Below are positions 36,844 through 44,959 of a DNA stretch of 64,000 bases, in pieces. Each line of letters starts with the position of its first letter. The first letter of the stretch is position 1. The stretch is from positions 2,679,001 through 2,743,000 of the forward strand of contig NZ_FNSK01000001.1 in the NCBI RefSeq assembly GCF_900105075.1, in the 5' to 3' direction. Source of the stretch: Rhodobacter sp. 24-YEA-8 (GTDB taxonomy: Bacteria; Pseudomonadota; Alphaproteobacteria; Rhodobacterales; Rhodobacteraceae). A program made the translations under genes and the position numbers. The notes beneath the pieces are model-generated. The model was given only the letters and a program-made list of their open reading frames with translations, had not been told where the DNA came from and did no database searches.

Positions 36844-38307
36844 ATGCATGACGAACTGATCCCGACTCATTTGCCTGCCGCCCTGCTAAGCGGCCTCCTC
36901 CTGTCAGCGCCCCTCGCGACCCATGCAGCCGAGATCTCGCTCATCGACCCCGCCTTGCGCGATGCGGCAGGACTGGTATCGGGCAGCTGCAGCCTTCGCC
37001 TGAAAGGCGGGATCGAACCAGGGGATGCCGGCCGGCTTGAGGCCATGCTGGAAGATGACAGCATCGAGCACGGACGCCCGACCAGTCTGATGTCCGGGAC
37101 CGGCGCCGAGGGTCAGGTGCTTTGCCTCAACAGCGCCGGAGGTGATGCCCCTGAGGCGCTGGCGCTGGCAAAGGTGATCCGCGACAACGCGCTTGCGACC
37201 GTGGTGCCGGATGGCGCGGACTGTTTCGGCGCCTGTGCGGTGGCGTTCATGGCCGGGTCAGCCGCCTCCTCGAATTCGGGGGGCGGTGCGCGGATGCCGA
37301 TGCGGGCGCTCCATACCGGGGGAAGGCTGGGCTTTCTGGCACCTGATTTGCCCGATGGCGATGCAGTGCTGGATTACATCGCCGGGCTGACCGACCTGTT
37401 TTCCGGCATCGACAGCTATACGCCCACCGCCCGGTTCCATCCGCAACTCCTGGTCGGGATGCTTTCGCATCGTGATCCGGCCCAGCCCTATATGATCGAC
37501 ACCACCGGCAAGGCCGGCCTCTATGATATCCGCCTTGCCGGCGTGCCGCCCATCGAGACTGATGAGGCCACCTGGATGCGCGCCTGCAACAATCTCTCGC
37601 TGCAGGCCAGGGGCTGGCAGGGTGCGACCGATCCGGATCTGAGTTCCTGGGCCTGGCAGGTCAATCTGCCCGAAGAGGGATATGAACCCGAAGCCCGCTT
37701 GCCGCCCGCAAACTGGAACCTGCTGGCCGGGGGCACGGATGAGACAGCGCCGCCCTTTTTCCGCGAAGTTCTGTCGCGACATCACCAATGCCTGTTCTAC
37801 CATGATGCCCAGGCCACGCCGGCCTATACCGCCTGGTTTGAACGGGTGAGCGAAGATTCGGTGCCGCAGCACCGGCTGTTCGATCTCTGGCAGACACTGC
37901 CGCATTACACGCCGCTGGCCGAATTACGCGCCATGGCACGGGTGGAACCCGCCGATTTCCGCACGCTTTACGCCAATCCGCCGGTGGACGCGCCCCATCC
38001 TGACCTGCCCGCTGTCCAGGCCTTCGCGCCCGGGCACTCGGTGCTGCTGGAAAGCAAAGAGGGAAGTATCGCCTATTGGCTTGGCGAGAATGGCGCCGGC
38101 AGGGCCTATGCCTCCGGCGCGCCCGCCGCCAGTTTCCGCTACCGGATCGAGGCGGATCAGCTTTGTATGACCCGCGAGGCGGGGGCCGAAACCTGTGGCC
38201 GGATCGTCAGCGCCGGGGATGGCGGGGCGCTGCTGAGAACCGAAACAGAGGATCTTACGATCCTCTGGATGCGGCCCGGCGATATCGGCCCGCTGCCGGC
38301 AAACTGA
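36844..38307 (+). CDS. Secreted ClpP/crotonase-fold protein with altered catalytic site
   Basis: The 487-residue product has a signal peptide (cleavage after about residue 29, THAAE). Residues 90-140 resemble the COG3904-type periplasmic ClpP-fold proteins: VLCLNSAGGDAPEALALAKVI then DCFGACAVAFMAG. In relatives the second motif reads CASAC with the serine as nucleophile; here it is C127-F-G-A-C131, so the serine is absent. A C-terminal domain of about 90 residues (SFRYRIEADQLCMTREAGAE) looks separate. ATG 36844 follows CGGAGAG and gives the signal peptide. Function unknown; it borders the decayed region. Confidence 0.7.
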   Translation: MHDELIPTHLPAALLSGLLLSAPLATHAAEISLIDPALRDAAGLVSGSCSLRLKGGIEPGDAGRLEAMLEDDSIEHGRPTSLMSGTGAEGQVLCLNSAGGDAPEALALAKVIRDNALATVVPDGADCFGACAVAFMAGSAASSNSGGGARMPMRALHTGGRLGFLAPDLPDGDAVLDYIAGLTDLFSGIDSYTPTARFHPQLLVGMLSHRDPAQPYMIDTTGKAGLYDIRLAGVPPIETDEATWMRACNNLSLQARGWQGATDPDLSSWAWQVNLPEEGYEPEARLPPANWNLLAGGTDETAPPFFREVLSRHHQCLFYHDAQATPAYTAWFERVSEDSVPQHRLFDLWQTLPHYTPLAELRAMARVEPADFRTLYANPPVDAPHPDLPAVQAFAPGHSVLLESKEGSIAYWLGENGAGRAYASGAPAASFRYRIEADQLCMTREAGAETCGRIVSAGDGGALLRTETEDLTILWMRPGDIGPLPAN

Positions 38308-38355
38308 CAGCCAGGCGCCCCGCATCTCGCGGCCATTGCAGATTCGGGGAAGAAT

Positions 38356-38377
38356 CCGGGGGCAATCACGCCCCCGG
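38356..38377. terminator. Bidirectional hairpin between convergent genes
   Basis: CCGGGGGC-AATCAC-GCCCCCGG is a perfect 8-bp stem with a 6-base loop, centred between the plus-strand stop at 38307 and the minus-strand stop at 38385. No long U-tract follows. Confidence 0.55.
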
Positions 38378-38384
38378 GGCAGGA

Positions 38385-38879
38385 TTACGGAGCCGGTGCG
38401 TCGACCGGCGGCGCCTCTGCCGGAGCATCCGGTGCCGCAGCGGGCCTGTCATGCCCCTGGCCGGATTTGTCATGTCTGAACACGGCCCCGCCTTTTTCGC
38501 GATCCTTGCCGCGATCCTTGCCATGGGCTTTATGGTGCTCCCCGCCCCGGCCCTTTGCATGGTCGCGGTCTTTGCCGGGGCCTGCAGCCGGGGTCGCGGC
38601 CAGCTTTTCGGCCAGCGGCGTGATCGCCTCGACACAGGCGGCAATTGCGGTCTCGCCGCATTGCACGCTGATGGTCCGCCCGGCCCCGAAATCAAGCCGG
38701 ATCATCGGGGACCGCGCAAAGCGCGCGCCCGCGCCGTGACCATGACCCGTCCCGGGGCCGGCCCCCTGGTCTGCATTTTGCCCCGGGGACGGCGCTGCGG
38801 TCTCCTGGGAAAACGCGCTCAGCGGCATCAGGGCAAGGGCGGCGGCCAGCGCGGCCGGAAGAAGCTTAAGTCCTGCCAT
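38385..38879 (-). CDS. Secreted low-complexity His/Asp/Gly-rich protein
   Basis: The 164-residue product has a signal peptide (ALALMPLSAFS, cleavage near residue 24). The mature protein has a short ordered core of about 35 residues with two cysteines (RTISVQCGETAIAACVEAI), flanked by a GHGHG segment and a long charged stretch rich in His, Lys, Asp and Gly, then a Pro/Ala tail. I do not recognise it. The histidines suggest possible metal binding in the periplasm, which is inference. It is divergent from mtgA across 207 bases that show no other feature. Confidence 0.6.
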   Translation of the reverse strand: MAGLKLLPAALAAALALMPLSAFSQETAAPSPGQNADQGAGPGTGHGHGAGARFARSPMIRLDFGAGRTISVQCGETAIAACVEAITPLAEKLAATPAAGPGKDRDHAKGRGGEHHKAHGKDRGKDREKGGAVFRHDKSGQGHDRPAAAPDAPAEAPPVDAPAP

Positions 38880-39086
38880 GGGAGATACTCCTTTTCATGG
38901 TCTGTTCGTCCTGGATCACGACTGTTCCACGCCGCGCCCCGGGGTTTCCGTCGGCAAGGCGCCCCCGGCACGGGAAGCGCCAGGCGGCGATCCGCCGGGC
39001 TCCGACAGCAACGCCCCGATCTGCACCACAGGCGTGGCGCGCCGCGCGACTTGACGCATGGCCTCTGACCAGGTCATTGCAGGATC

Positions 39087-39863
39087 ATGTCGGACGAGAT
39101 CGTTGAGCAGCCCGAGGAAAAGAAGCCGGTGGTCCGAAAACCACGGAAAAAACCCGCAGCGGGCGCGACGGGCGCTAAAAGCACGCGGCGTCGCGGTGCG
39201 TTTGCGCAGCTCCGGCGTTGGGCGCTCCGGGCGGTTCTTGGCGTCGTGGGCTTCTTCCTTGTGCTGATCCTTCTGTTCAGCTTCCTGCCGCCCCCGATCA
39301 ATATCTATCAGATGCAGGAAAAATGGCGGCTTGGCGCAATTGACCGGAAATGGGTGTCCTGGGACGAGATCGCACCGGTGATGGGCCGCGCGGCCGTGGC
39401 GGCAGAAGATGCGAATTTCTGCAACCACTGGGGATTTGACATGACCGCGATCCGGGACGCGATCAATTCGGGATCGAACCGGGGGGCGTCCACCATCACG
39501 CAGCAGGTGGCGAAGAATGTCTTCCTCTGGCATGACCGCTCTTACGCCCGCAAAGCCGCCGAAGCCGCTCTCACCCCGGTGATCGAGCTTTTCTGGTCGA
39601 AAGAGCGTATCCTCGAAGTCTATCTGAACGTTGCAGAATTCGACGAGGGCGTGTTCGGGGTTCAGGCGGCGGCGCGGCATTATTTCGGGGTCGATGCGAA
39701 AAACCTGTCGGCCCTGCAGGCGGCGCGGCTCGCGGCGGTGCTGCCCGATCCGAAACGCCGCTCGGCCTCGAAACCCTCGGCTTTCGTGCGCAAACGGACC
39801 GCCTCGATCATGTCAGGCGCCGATACGATCCGCGCCGATGGCCGCGCCGGCTGTTTTCAGTAG
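39087..39863 (+). CDS. mtgA: Monofunctional peptidoglycan glycosyltransferase
   Basis: MtgA polymerises lipid II glycan strands at the outer face of the inner membrane. The 258-residue protein has a basic cytoplasmic tail of about 45 residues, one membrane anchor (AVLGVVGFFLVLILLFSFL) and the GT51 motifs AAEDANFCNHWGFD (catalytic Glu near residue 111) and RGASTITQQVAKNVFLW, followed by KERILEVYLNVAEFDEGVFG. Slightly longer than average because of the tail. Confidence 0.95.
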   Translation: MSDEIVEQPEEKKPVVRKPRKKPAAGATGAKSTRRRGAFAQLRRWALRAVLGVVGFFLVLILLFSFLPPPINIYQMQEKWRLGAIDRKWVSWDEIAPVMGRAAVAAEDANFCNHWGFDMTAIRDAINSGSNRGASTITQQVAKNVFLWHDRSYARKAAEAALTPVIELFWSKERILEVYLNVAEFDEGVFGVQAAARHYFGVDAKNLSALQAARLAAVLPDPKRRSASKPSAFVRKRTASIMSGADTIRADGRAGCFQ

Positions 39864-39949
39864 CACGCTTTTGCCGCTCTGACCGGCGCCGGGATTGATC
39901 GCCAGGCCCGCAGGGTCTAGGACAGGGGAAGTTTGCGGGCAGTAACCAG

Positions 39950-40615
39950 ATGAACCGTCTTTATCACGTCCCCCTTTCCCCCTTTTGTCGCAAGGTGCGG
40001 CTGACCTTGGCCGAGAAGAAAATCGAGGTCGAGCTGGTCGAGGAGCGCTATTGGGAACAGGGCCAGGATTTCCTGCGGCGCAATCCGGCGGGGAAAGTGC
40101 CGATTCTGCGGCTGAACGGGCGACTTCTGAGCGAAAGCCAGGCGATTTGCGAATATATCGACGAAACGGTTCTGGTGCCGCCGCTGGTGCCGAGGGATCC
40201 CGAACTGCGCTATGAGATGCGCCGCCTCTGCACCTGGTTTGACGACAAGTTCCATCACGAAGTGACGTCCAAGCTGCTTTACGAGCGGGTGAACAAGAAG
40301 CTGACGAAAGAAGGCTACCCGGATTCGAAAAATGTGAAATCCGGGTCGAGCAAGATCAAGTATCACCTTGATTATATGGCCTGGCTGCTGGACCGGCGGT
40401 CCTGGCTGGCCGGAGATGTGATGACGCTGGCGGATCTGACGGCGGCGGCGCATCTGTCGAGCCTTGATTATATCTCGGATGTCGACTGGCACCGGCATGA
40501 GGTGGTCAAGGACTGGTACGCCAAGATCAAGTCGCGCCCGTCTTTCCGGACGCTGCTGGCGGATCAGGTGCCGGGTTTCCCGCCGCCCCGGCAATATACC
40601 GATCTGGATTTCTGA
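39950..40615 (+). CDS. Glutathione S-transferase family protein, FzlA-like
   Basis: The 221-residue protein has a GST thioredoxin-like N-domain (YHVPLSPFCRKVRLTLAEKK; LLSESQAICEYID) and a helical C-domain with SSKIKYHLDYMAWLLDRRSW and AAHLSSLDYISDVDW. That C-domain matches FzlA, the alphaproteobacterial GST-fold protein that binds FtsZ and regulates division rather than conjugating glutathione. Position directly before queG is also usual for FzlA. Assignment to FzlA is by recognition of these stretches. Confidence 0.85.
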   Translation: MNRLYHVPLSPFCRKVRLTLAEKKIEVELVEERYWEQGQDFLRRNPAGKVPILRLNGRLLSESQAICEYIDETVLVPPLVPRDPELRYEMRRLCTWFDDKFHHEVTSKLLYERVNKKLTKEGYPDSKNVKSGSSKIKYHLDYMAWLLDRRSWLAGDVMTLADLTAAAHLSSLDYISDVDWHRHEVVKDWYAKIKSRPSFRTLLADQVPGFPPPRQYTDLDF

Positions 40616-40626
40616 AACTGGCCGGG

Positions 40627-40666
40627 TGGGGGCCAGCCCCCACACCCCCGGAGTATTTGAGCCAGG
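40627..40666 (+). repeat. Intergenic repeat, copy 1 (5' of queG)
   Basis: The element starts with a small GC hairpin (TGGGGGCCAGCCCCCA), followed by CCCCCGGAGTATTTGAG and CCAGGA, and ends at the queG ATG. The same blocks occur at 45687-45727. It also supplies the ribosome-binding region of queG. Confidence 0.7.
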
Positions 40667-41725
40667 ATGAAAAGCAACCATCCCCTCCCGTTGAAGGAGC
40701 GGCTGCGGGAGCAGGCGCTGGCAGAGGGATTCTCGAAAATGGGGATCTGCGCGCCGGATGCGGTGCCGGGAACGGCGGCGCGGCTGAGGGAATTTCTGGA
40801 AGCCGGGCGACATGGGTCCATGGGCTGGATGGCAGAGCGCGAGCACTGGCGGGGCGCACCGGGGGCGCTCTGGCCAGAGGCGCGGTCGGTGATCATGCTG
40901 GCAGAGGTTTACACGCCCGAAGAAGATCCGCGCGCGGTGCTGGAACAGCGCGACCGGGCGGCGGTCTCGGTCTATGCCCAGGGCAAGGATTACCATGATC
41001 TGGTCAAGCGGCGGCTGAAACGGCTGGGGCGCTGGCTGCTGGACCAGACGGCGGGCGAGGAGATCAAGGTTTTCGTCGATACCGCGCCGGTGATGGAGAA
41101 GCCACTGGCCGAGGCGGCGGGTCTGGGCTGGCAAGGGAAACATACGAACCTGCTCAGCCGCGATCTGGGGAACTGGTTCTTTCTCGGCTCGATCTTCACC
41201 ACGCTTGATCTGCCGAAAGATGCGGCAGAGGTCTCGCATTGTGGCTCCTGCCGGTCCTGCCTGACCGCCTGCCCTACCGATGCCTTTCCCGCGCCCTATC
41301 AGCTGGATGCGCGGCGCTGCATTTCCTATCTGACCATCGAGCATAAGGGGCCGGTGGACGAAGACCTGCGCGCCCGGATGGGCAACCGGATCTATGGCTG
41401 CGATGATTGTCTTGCCGCCTGCCCCTGGAACAAATTCGCGCAGCAGGCCAAAGAGATCGGCTATCAGCCGAAGGTCGGGGCACCAGAACTCGCCGAGCTT
41501 GCCACGCTGGATGATGCCGCATTTCGCGCGCGCTTTGCCGGCAGCCCGATCAAGCGGATCGGACGCGATCGTTTCATCCGCAACGTGCTTTACGCCATCG
41601 GCAATTCGGCAGACCCTGGCCTCGCCAGCGCCGCCGGGGCGCTGTGTGCGGACCCGGATCCGGTCGTTGCCGATGCAGCAAGATGGGCTCTGAGCCGGCT
41701 GACCAATGCCGGGCCCGGCCGCTGA
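40667..41725 (+). CDS. queG: Epoxyqueuosine reductase
   Basis: QueG reduces epoxyqueuosine to queuosine in tRNA using cobalamin and two [4Fe-4S] clusters. The 352-residue protein has both ferredoxin-like cysteine sets ([16 protein letters not shown] near residue 191 and [15 protein letters not shown] near residue 245) and ends with a HEAT-like region ([15 protein letters not shown]). Cobalamin need fits the B12-assembly genes elsewhere in the window. The start is within the repeat element. Confidence 0.96.
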   Translation: MKSNHPLPLKERLREQALAEGFSKMGICAPDAVPGTAARLREFLEAGRHGSMGWMAEREHWRGAPGALWPEARSVIMLAEVYTPEEDPRAVLEQRDRAAVSVYAQGKDYHDLVKRRLKRLGRWLLDQTAGEEIKVFVDTAPVMEKPLAEAAGLGWQGKHTNLLSRDLGNWFFLGSIFTTLDLPKDAAEVSHCGSCRSCLTACPTDAFPAPYQLDARRCISYLTIEHKGPVDEDLRARMGNRIYGCDDCLAACPWNKFAQQAKEIGYQPKVGAPELAELATLDDAAFRARFAGSPIKRIGRDRFIRNVLYAIGNSADPGLASAAGALCADPDPVVADAARWALSRLTNAGPGR

Positions 41726-41845
41726 CCAGGCCGGATCCGGCCGGACGGGGTGGGGCTCGCGGAAAACTCCTGATTGCAGGCTTGGGATATAAGACGGCCT
41801 GTGCCAGACTGCCTGCAGTGACGCAGCACATGTGAGGAGGACGTT

Positions 41846-42025
41846 ATGAGCAGGCATCTTGCCGACAAACGCACAGCCACCACCGGCGCGAGGGTCAAAG
41901 CCTTTCTGAACATCGCCCGCAGCAAGGGCGAGACCGGGCGCGACACATTCCACAAGCCGCGCGAAGGCGCCGGTCCCGCCCGGATGCAGCAATTCTTGCG
42001 GATCGCACGCGGCCGCACGGTCTGA
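41846..42025 (+). CDS. Small basic protein of 59 residues with an internal duplication
   Basis: A frame too short for usual gene calls starts with ATG at 41846 behind a near-perfect ribosome site GAGGAGG (41834-41840). The product is strongly basic, without signal or membrane segment. Residues 15-28 (ARVKAFLNIARSKG) and 45-58 (ARMQQFLRIARGRT) are related copies, joined by a hydrophilic linker with GETGRDTFHKPREG. I do not recognise it. Each copy would make an amphipathic helix suited to nucleic-acid or protein binding. It lies 66 bases before ohr on the same strand, so the two may be cotranscribed. Confidence 0.62.
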   Translation: MSRHLADKRTATTGARVKAFLNIARSKGETGRDTFHKPREGAGPARMQQFLRIARGRTV

Positions 42026-42091
42026 GGCCCATCCGGGTGACCGGATGCCCCGGCCCGGCGAAAAGATCCGGGCCATTTCAAAGGAGTGACC

Positions 42092-42520
42092 ATGTCTGTC
42101 GACGTGAAATACAAGACTTCTGCCAAAGCCACGGGCAGCGGCCGCAACGGGGTGGCCGGGCTCGACAATGGCCAGCTCACCGTGACCATGGCCAGCCCGA
42201 AAGAACTGGGTGGATCGGGCCTCGGGCATAATCCCGAAGAGCTGTTCGCCACCGGCTATGCCGCCTGCTATCTGGGTGCGATGCGCTTTGCCGCCGGGTC
42301 CGAAAAGCTGGGCACGGTGCCGGATGCGGCAACCGTCAGGGCAGAGGTCGGGATTGGCCCGCGTTCGGATGGGGGATTTGGCCTGAAGGTAACGCTGACG
42401 GTCAGCCTGCCGGGCCTGGAGCGCGACGTGGCCGAAAAGATTGTCGAGCGCGGGCATTTCATCTGCCCCTATTCCAACGCAACCAAGGGCAATATCGAGG
42501 TCGAAACCGTTCTGGCCTGA
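42092..42520 (+). CDS. ohr: Organic hydroperoxide resistance protein (Ohr)
   Basis: Ohr is a thiol peroxidase that reduces organic hydroperoxides using lipoylated partners. The 142-residue product has the OsmC/Ohr fold with the two reactive cysteines in YAACYLGAMRF (near residue 55) and the Ohr-specific ICPYSNATKGNIEV (near residue 127). NPEELFATGYA lies before the first cysteine. Start ATG 42092 follows AAAGGAG. No ohrR gene is adjacent here. Confidence 0.95.
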   Translation: MSVDVKYKTSAKATGSGRNGVAGLDNGQLTVTMASPKELGGSGLGHNPEELFATGYAACYLGAMRFAAGSEKLGTVPDAATVRAEVGIGPRSDGGFGLKVTLTVSLPGLERDVAEKIVERGHFICPYSNATKGNIEVETVLA

Positions 42521-42720
42521 GCGGGTCGGAACGGATCGGGCCGGCTCCGGCTTGACCTGGACGGCATTTGCGCCTATCTGGGCGGCAGGGTTCCGGTCCC
42601 TGCCGCCTGCTGGCGTATCGCCATGGTGAAACCGGAAAGACCGATCCGCCGCTTCTGTTTCAGGCCGGGTTCGATGGCAATGCAGGCTCCATCCCAGATC
42701 TCCCGGCGCTCTGAATAAGG

Positions 42721-43173
42721 ATGCCAAGGCAGATGGAACACAGAATTTCTGCAATACCGCGCCTCGAAGAGGCAAAGACCCAGGCGAAAGCCCTGCGCAG
42801 TGAACTGGCCCGCCAGGGTCAGGAGATCAGCCATTCCGCCGCGCTGGAACTGGTGGCAAAGGCGCATGGCTTTCACGACTGGAACACGCTTCATGCAAGG
42901 GCCGGCAACCGGCCGCAGCCCCCGGTGCGACTGGGAGACATCACTGCCGGGCGCTATCTGGGTCAGGACTTCCTCGCCGAGGTGATCGGTGTGACGGCGC
43001 TGTCCGAGGGCCGTTATGAGGTCGAATTGCAACTGGATCAGGCGGTGGATGTGGTGACATTCGACAGTTTCTCGAATTTCCGCAGCCGGATCCGCAAAGT
43101 GGTCGATGCCTCGGGGCGGTCGTTTGACCGCACGTCGGACGGGGCGCCGCATCTCGTCCTGCGCGCGCCATAA
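42721..43173 (+). CDS. Small glyoxalase-superfamily-type protein
   Basis: The 150-residue protein contains EEAKTQAKALRSELARQG and ISHSAALELVAKAHGFHDWN, the pattern of a family usually labelled glyoxalase superfamily although the metal ligands of glyoxalases are not evident. The second half is beta-rich (RYEVELQLDQAVDVVTFDSF). Start is ATG 42721 or ATG 42733 (MEHRISAIP). Function unknown; it stands alone between ohr and ilvE. Confidence 0.7.
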   Translation: MPRQMEHRISAIPRLEEAKTQAKALRSELARQGQEISHSAALELVAKAHGFHDWNTLHARAGNRPQPPVRLGDITAGRYLGQDFLAEVIGVTALSEGRYEVELQLDQAVDVVTFDSFSNFRSRIRKVVDASGRSFDRTSDGAPHLVLRAP

Positions 43174-43348
43174 GCACGACGGCTTCGGGTTGCAGAGCGC
43201 ATCTCGGGGCGCCAGCTTCACGCGCCCTGAGATGCTGTCGCCCCTATGAGTGCCTCTGTATCTGAGATCCCCCGGTGAACCGCTGACCTTTCAGCCCAAA
43301 GCGTTCCCGAGCCCGAGGGAAAGGGTATGCTGCGGCTGAACAAACAAA

Positions 43349-43376
43349 AACGGCGGAGCAAATGCTCCGCCGTTTC
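43349..43376 (-). terminator. Rho-independent terminator of ilvE
   Basis: Stem AAACGGCGGAGC / GCTCCGCCGTTT (12 bp, perfect) with a 4-base loop lies 20 bases beyond the ilvE stop. Read on the minus strand it is followed by TTGTTTG after the stem's TTT, a good U-tract. Confidence 0.9.
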
Positions 43377-43396
43377 TGATTTCATGATTCCGCAGC

Positions 43397-44263
43397 TTAC
43401 GCGCGGACGTGGCGCTCATAGGTTTCCGCGATGTCGCGGGCGATAGCACCGACTTCGAATTTAAAGCCACCAATCTCACCGACCGGGGTGACCTCGGCGG
43501 CGGTGCCGGTCAGCCAGCATTGTTCGAAATCAGCAAGCTCGGTCGGCATGATATGGCGCTCATGCACGGTGAGGCCTTTTTCTTTCAGCAGGCCGATTAC
43601 CGTCTGGCGGGTGATGCCGTTCAGGAAGCAGTCGGGCAGCGGCGTATGCACTTCGCCGTCTTTGACGAAGAAGATATTCGCGCCGGTCGCCTCGGCGACA
43701 TAGCCGCGGTAATCCATCATCAGCGCGTCGGAACACCCTTTGGCCTGGGCCGCGTGTTTCGACATGGTGCAGATCATATAAAGACCGGCAGCCTTGGCGG
43801 CGGAGGGGATCGTCGCCGGATCCGGGCGGCGCCATTTCGAGATGTCGAGCTTGGCGCCCTTCATCTTGGCGTCGCCGTAATAGGCGCCCCATTCCCAGCC
43901 TGCGATCACCAGACGCACCGGGTTGCCAACGGCCGAAACACCCATCTCATCGCCCGCACCCCGGAAGGCAATCGCGCGCACATAGGCATCGGTCCAGCCG
44001 TTTGCCTTCAGCATCTCATATTTGGCGGCCTCGATTTCCTGCACGGAATAGGGGATATCCATGTCAAGGAGTTCGGCCGATTTGCGCAGCCGCATCGAAT
44101 GCTCGACGCCCTTGAAAATCTTGCCATTATAGCAGCGCTCGCCCTCGAAGACCGAGGATGCGTAATGGAGCGCATGGGTCAGGACGTGGACATTCGCCTC
44201 ACGCCAGGGGACGAGCTTTCCGTCCATCCAGATCCAGCCATCACGATCGTCATATGCCGCCAT
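43397..44263 (-). CDS. ilvE: Branched-chain amino acid aminotransferase
   Basis: IlvE is the PLP enzyme for the last step of valine, leucine and isoleucine synthesis. The 288-residue product starts WIWMDGKLVPWREANVHVLTH, has YASSVFEGERCY, VRAIAFRGAGDEMGV, the PLP-binding region SKHAAQAKGCSDALMMD (lysine near residue 158) and the C-terminal TGTAAEVTPVGEI. Start ATG 44263 gives the usual length; an in-frame ATG 15 bases upstream is also possible. It is divergent from a MarR-type gene and has a strong terminator. Confidence 0.95.
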   Translation of the reverse strand: MAAYDDRDGWIWMDGKLVPWREANVHVLTHALHYASSVFEGERCYNGKIFKGVEHSMRLRKSAELLDMDIPYSVQEIEAAKYEMLKANGWTDAYVRAIAFRGAGDEMGVSAVGNPVRLVIAGWEWGAYYGDAKMKGAKLDISKWRRPDPATIPSAAKAAGLYMICTMSKHAAQAKGCSDALMMDYRGYVAEATGANIFFVKDGEVHTPLPDCFLNGITRQTVIGLLKEKGLTVHERHIMPTELADFEQCWLTGTAAEVTPVGEIGGFKFEVGAIARDIAETYERHVRA

Positions 44264-44352
44264 ATCCCGGCCCTCCATTTTTACGAAAGTTGCGCGACAC
44301 TCATGCTGCACATGCATTATCTTGCGCCAACCTGTCGACTCGCTACGCTTCA

Positions 44353-44367
44353 TGACTTGGAAAGTCA
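44353..44367. promoter_or_regulatory. Inverted repeat between ilvE and petP-like gene
   Basis: TGACTT-GGA-AAGTCA is a perfect 6+6 inverted repeat about 40 bases before the MarR-type gene, in the shared divergent promoter region. It could be an autoregulatory site of that MarR-type protein. On the minus strand it begins with TTGACT, a possible -35 for ilvE. Confidence 0.45.
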
Positions 44368-44407
44368 ACAAGGCTGACGTAAGTTGTCCTGAAATAGGAG
44401 GCTGACC

Positions 44408-44935
44408 ATGTCTCAATTTTCTGGGTCTCAACTTTCTGGCACCGCTCCGGGTGGCGGCGGCGAGAACCTGCTCTTCCTGACCGATGAGCAGCTGCGCAAA
44501 GGGATCGAAGCGATGTTCTTCGCCTATCGCGGCTTTACCGCCGATCCGGACCGGATTCTGGAGACGATGGATTATGGCCGCGCCCATCACCGGGCGGTGC
44601 ATTTCATCCATCGCAGCCCGGGGACGACGGTGTCGAACCTGCTGGGGATCCTTGGCGTGACCAAGCAAAGCCTGAACCGGGTGCTGCGCAGCCTGATCGA
44701 TGATGGTCATGTCCGCAGCGAAAAGGGCCGGCGCGACGGGCGCGAGCGGCATCTTTTCCTGACCGAAAAGGGCGAGGCGATGGAGAAAAGCCTGTCGGAT
44801 GCGCAGCGTGCGCGGATGCGGGCAGCTTACCGTGCCGCCGGGCCGGTGGCGGTACAGGGTTTCCGGCAGGTGCTTGAGGCAATGATGGACCCGGGCCTGC
44901 GCGACTATTACAACCGTCTGAGAGATGGCGCCTGA
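44408..44935 (+). CDS. petP: MarR-family transcriptional regulator, PetP-like
   Basis: The 175-residue protein has a winged-helix core: HHRAVHFIHRSPGTTVSNLL and GVTKQSLNRVLRSLIDDG (recognition helix), then a wing with RRDGRERHLFLTEKG. Pairing with an OmpR-type response regulator and divergence from ilvE match the petP-petR pair of Rhodobacter capsulatus, where the two are needed for growth and cytochrome bc1-dependent functions. AGGAGG precedes the ATG. The symbol rests on this synteny. Confidence 0.8.
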   Translation: MSQFSGSQLSGTAPGGGGENLLFLTDEQLRKGIEAMFFAYRGFTADPDRILETMDYGRAHHRAVHFIHRSPGTTVSNLLGILGVTKQSLNRVLRSLIDDGHVRSEKGRRDGRERHLFLTEKGEAMEKSLSDAQRARMRAAYRAAGPVAVQGFRQVLEAMMDPGLRDYYNRLRDGA

Positions 44936-44959
44936 GGCGTTGCAAAGGGAGAGCGACGC

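Noticed and set aside
36283..36870. Complete 195-residue gene
   Set aside because: Only the last 95 residues match the aldolase family and the upstream part reads as unrelated filler, so it is treated as a fragment.
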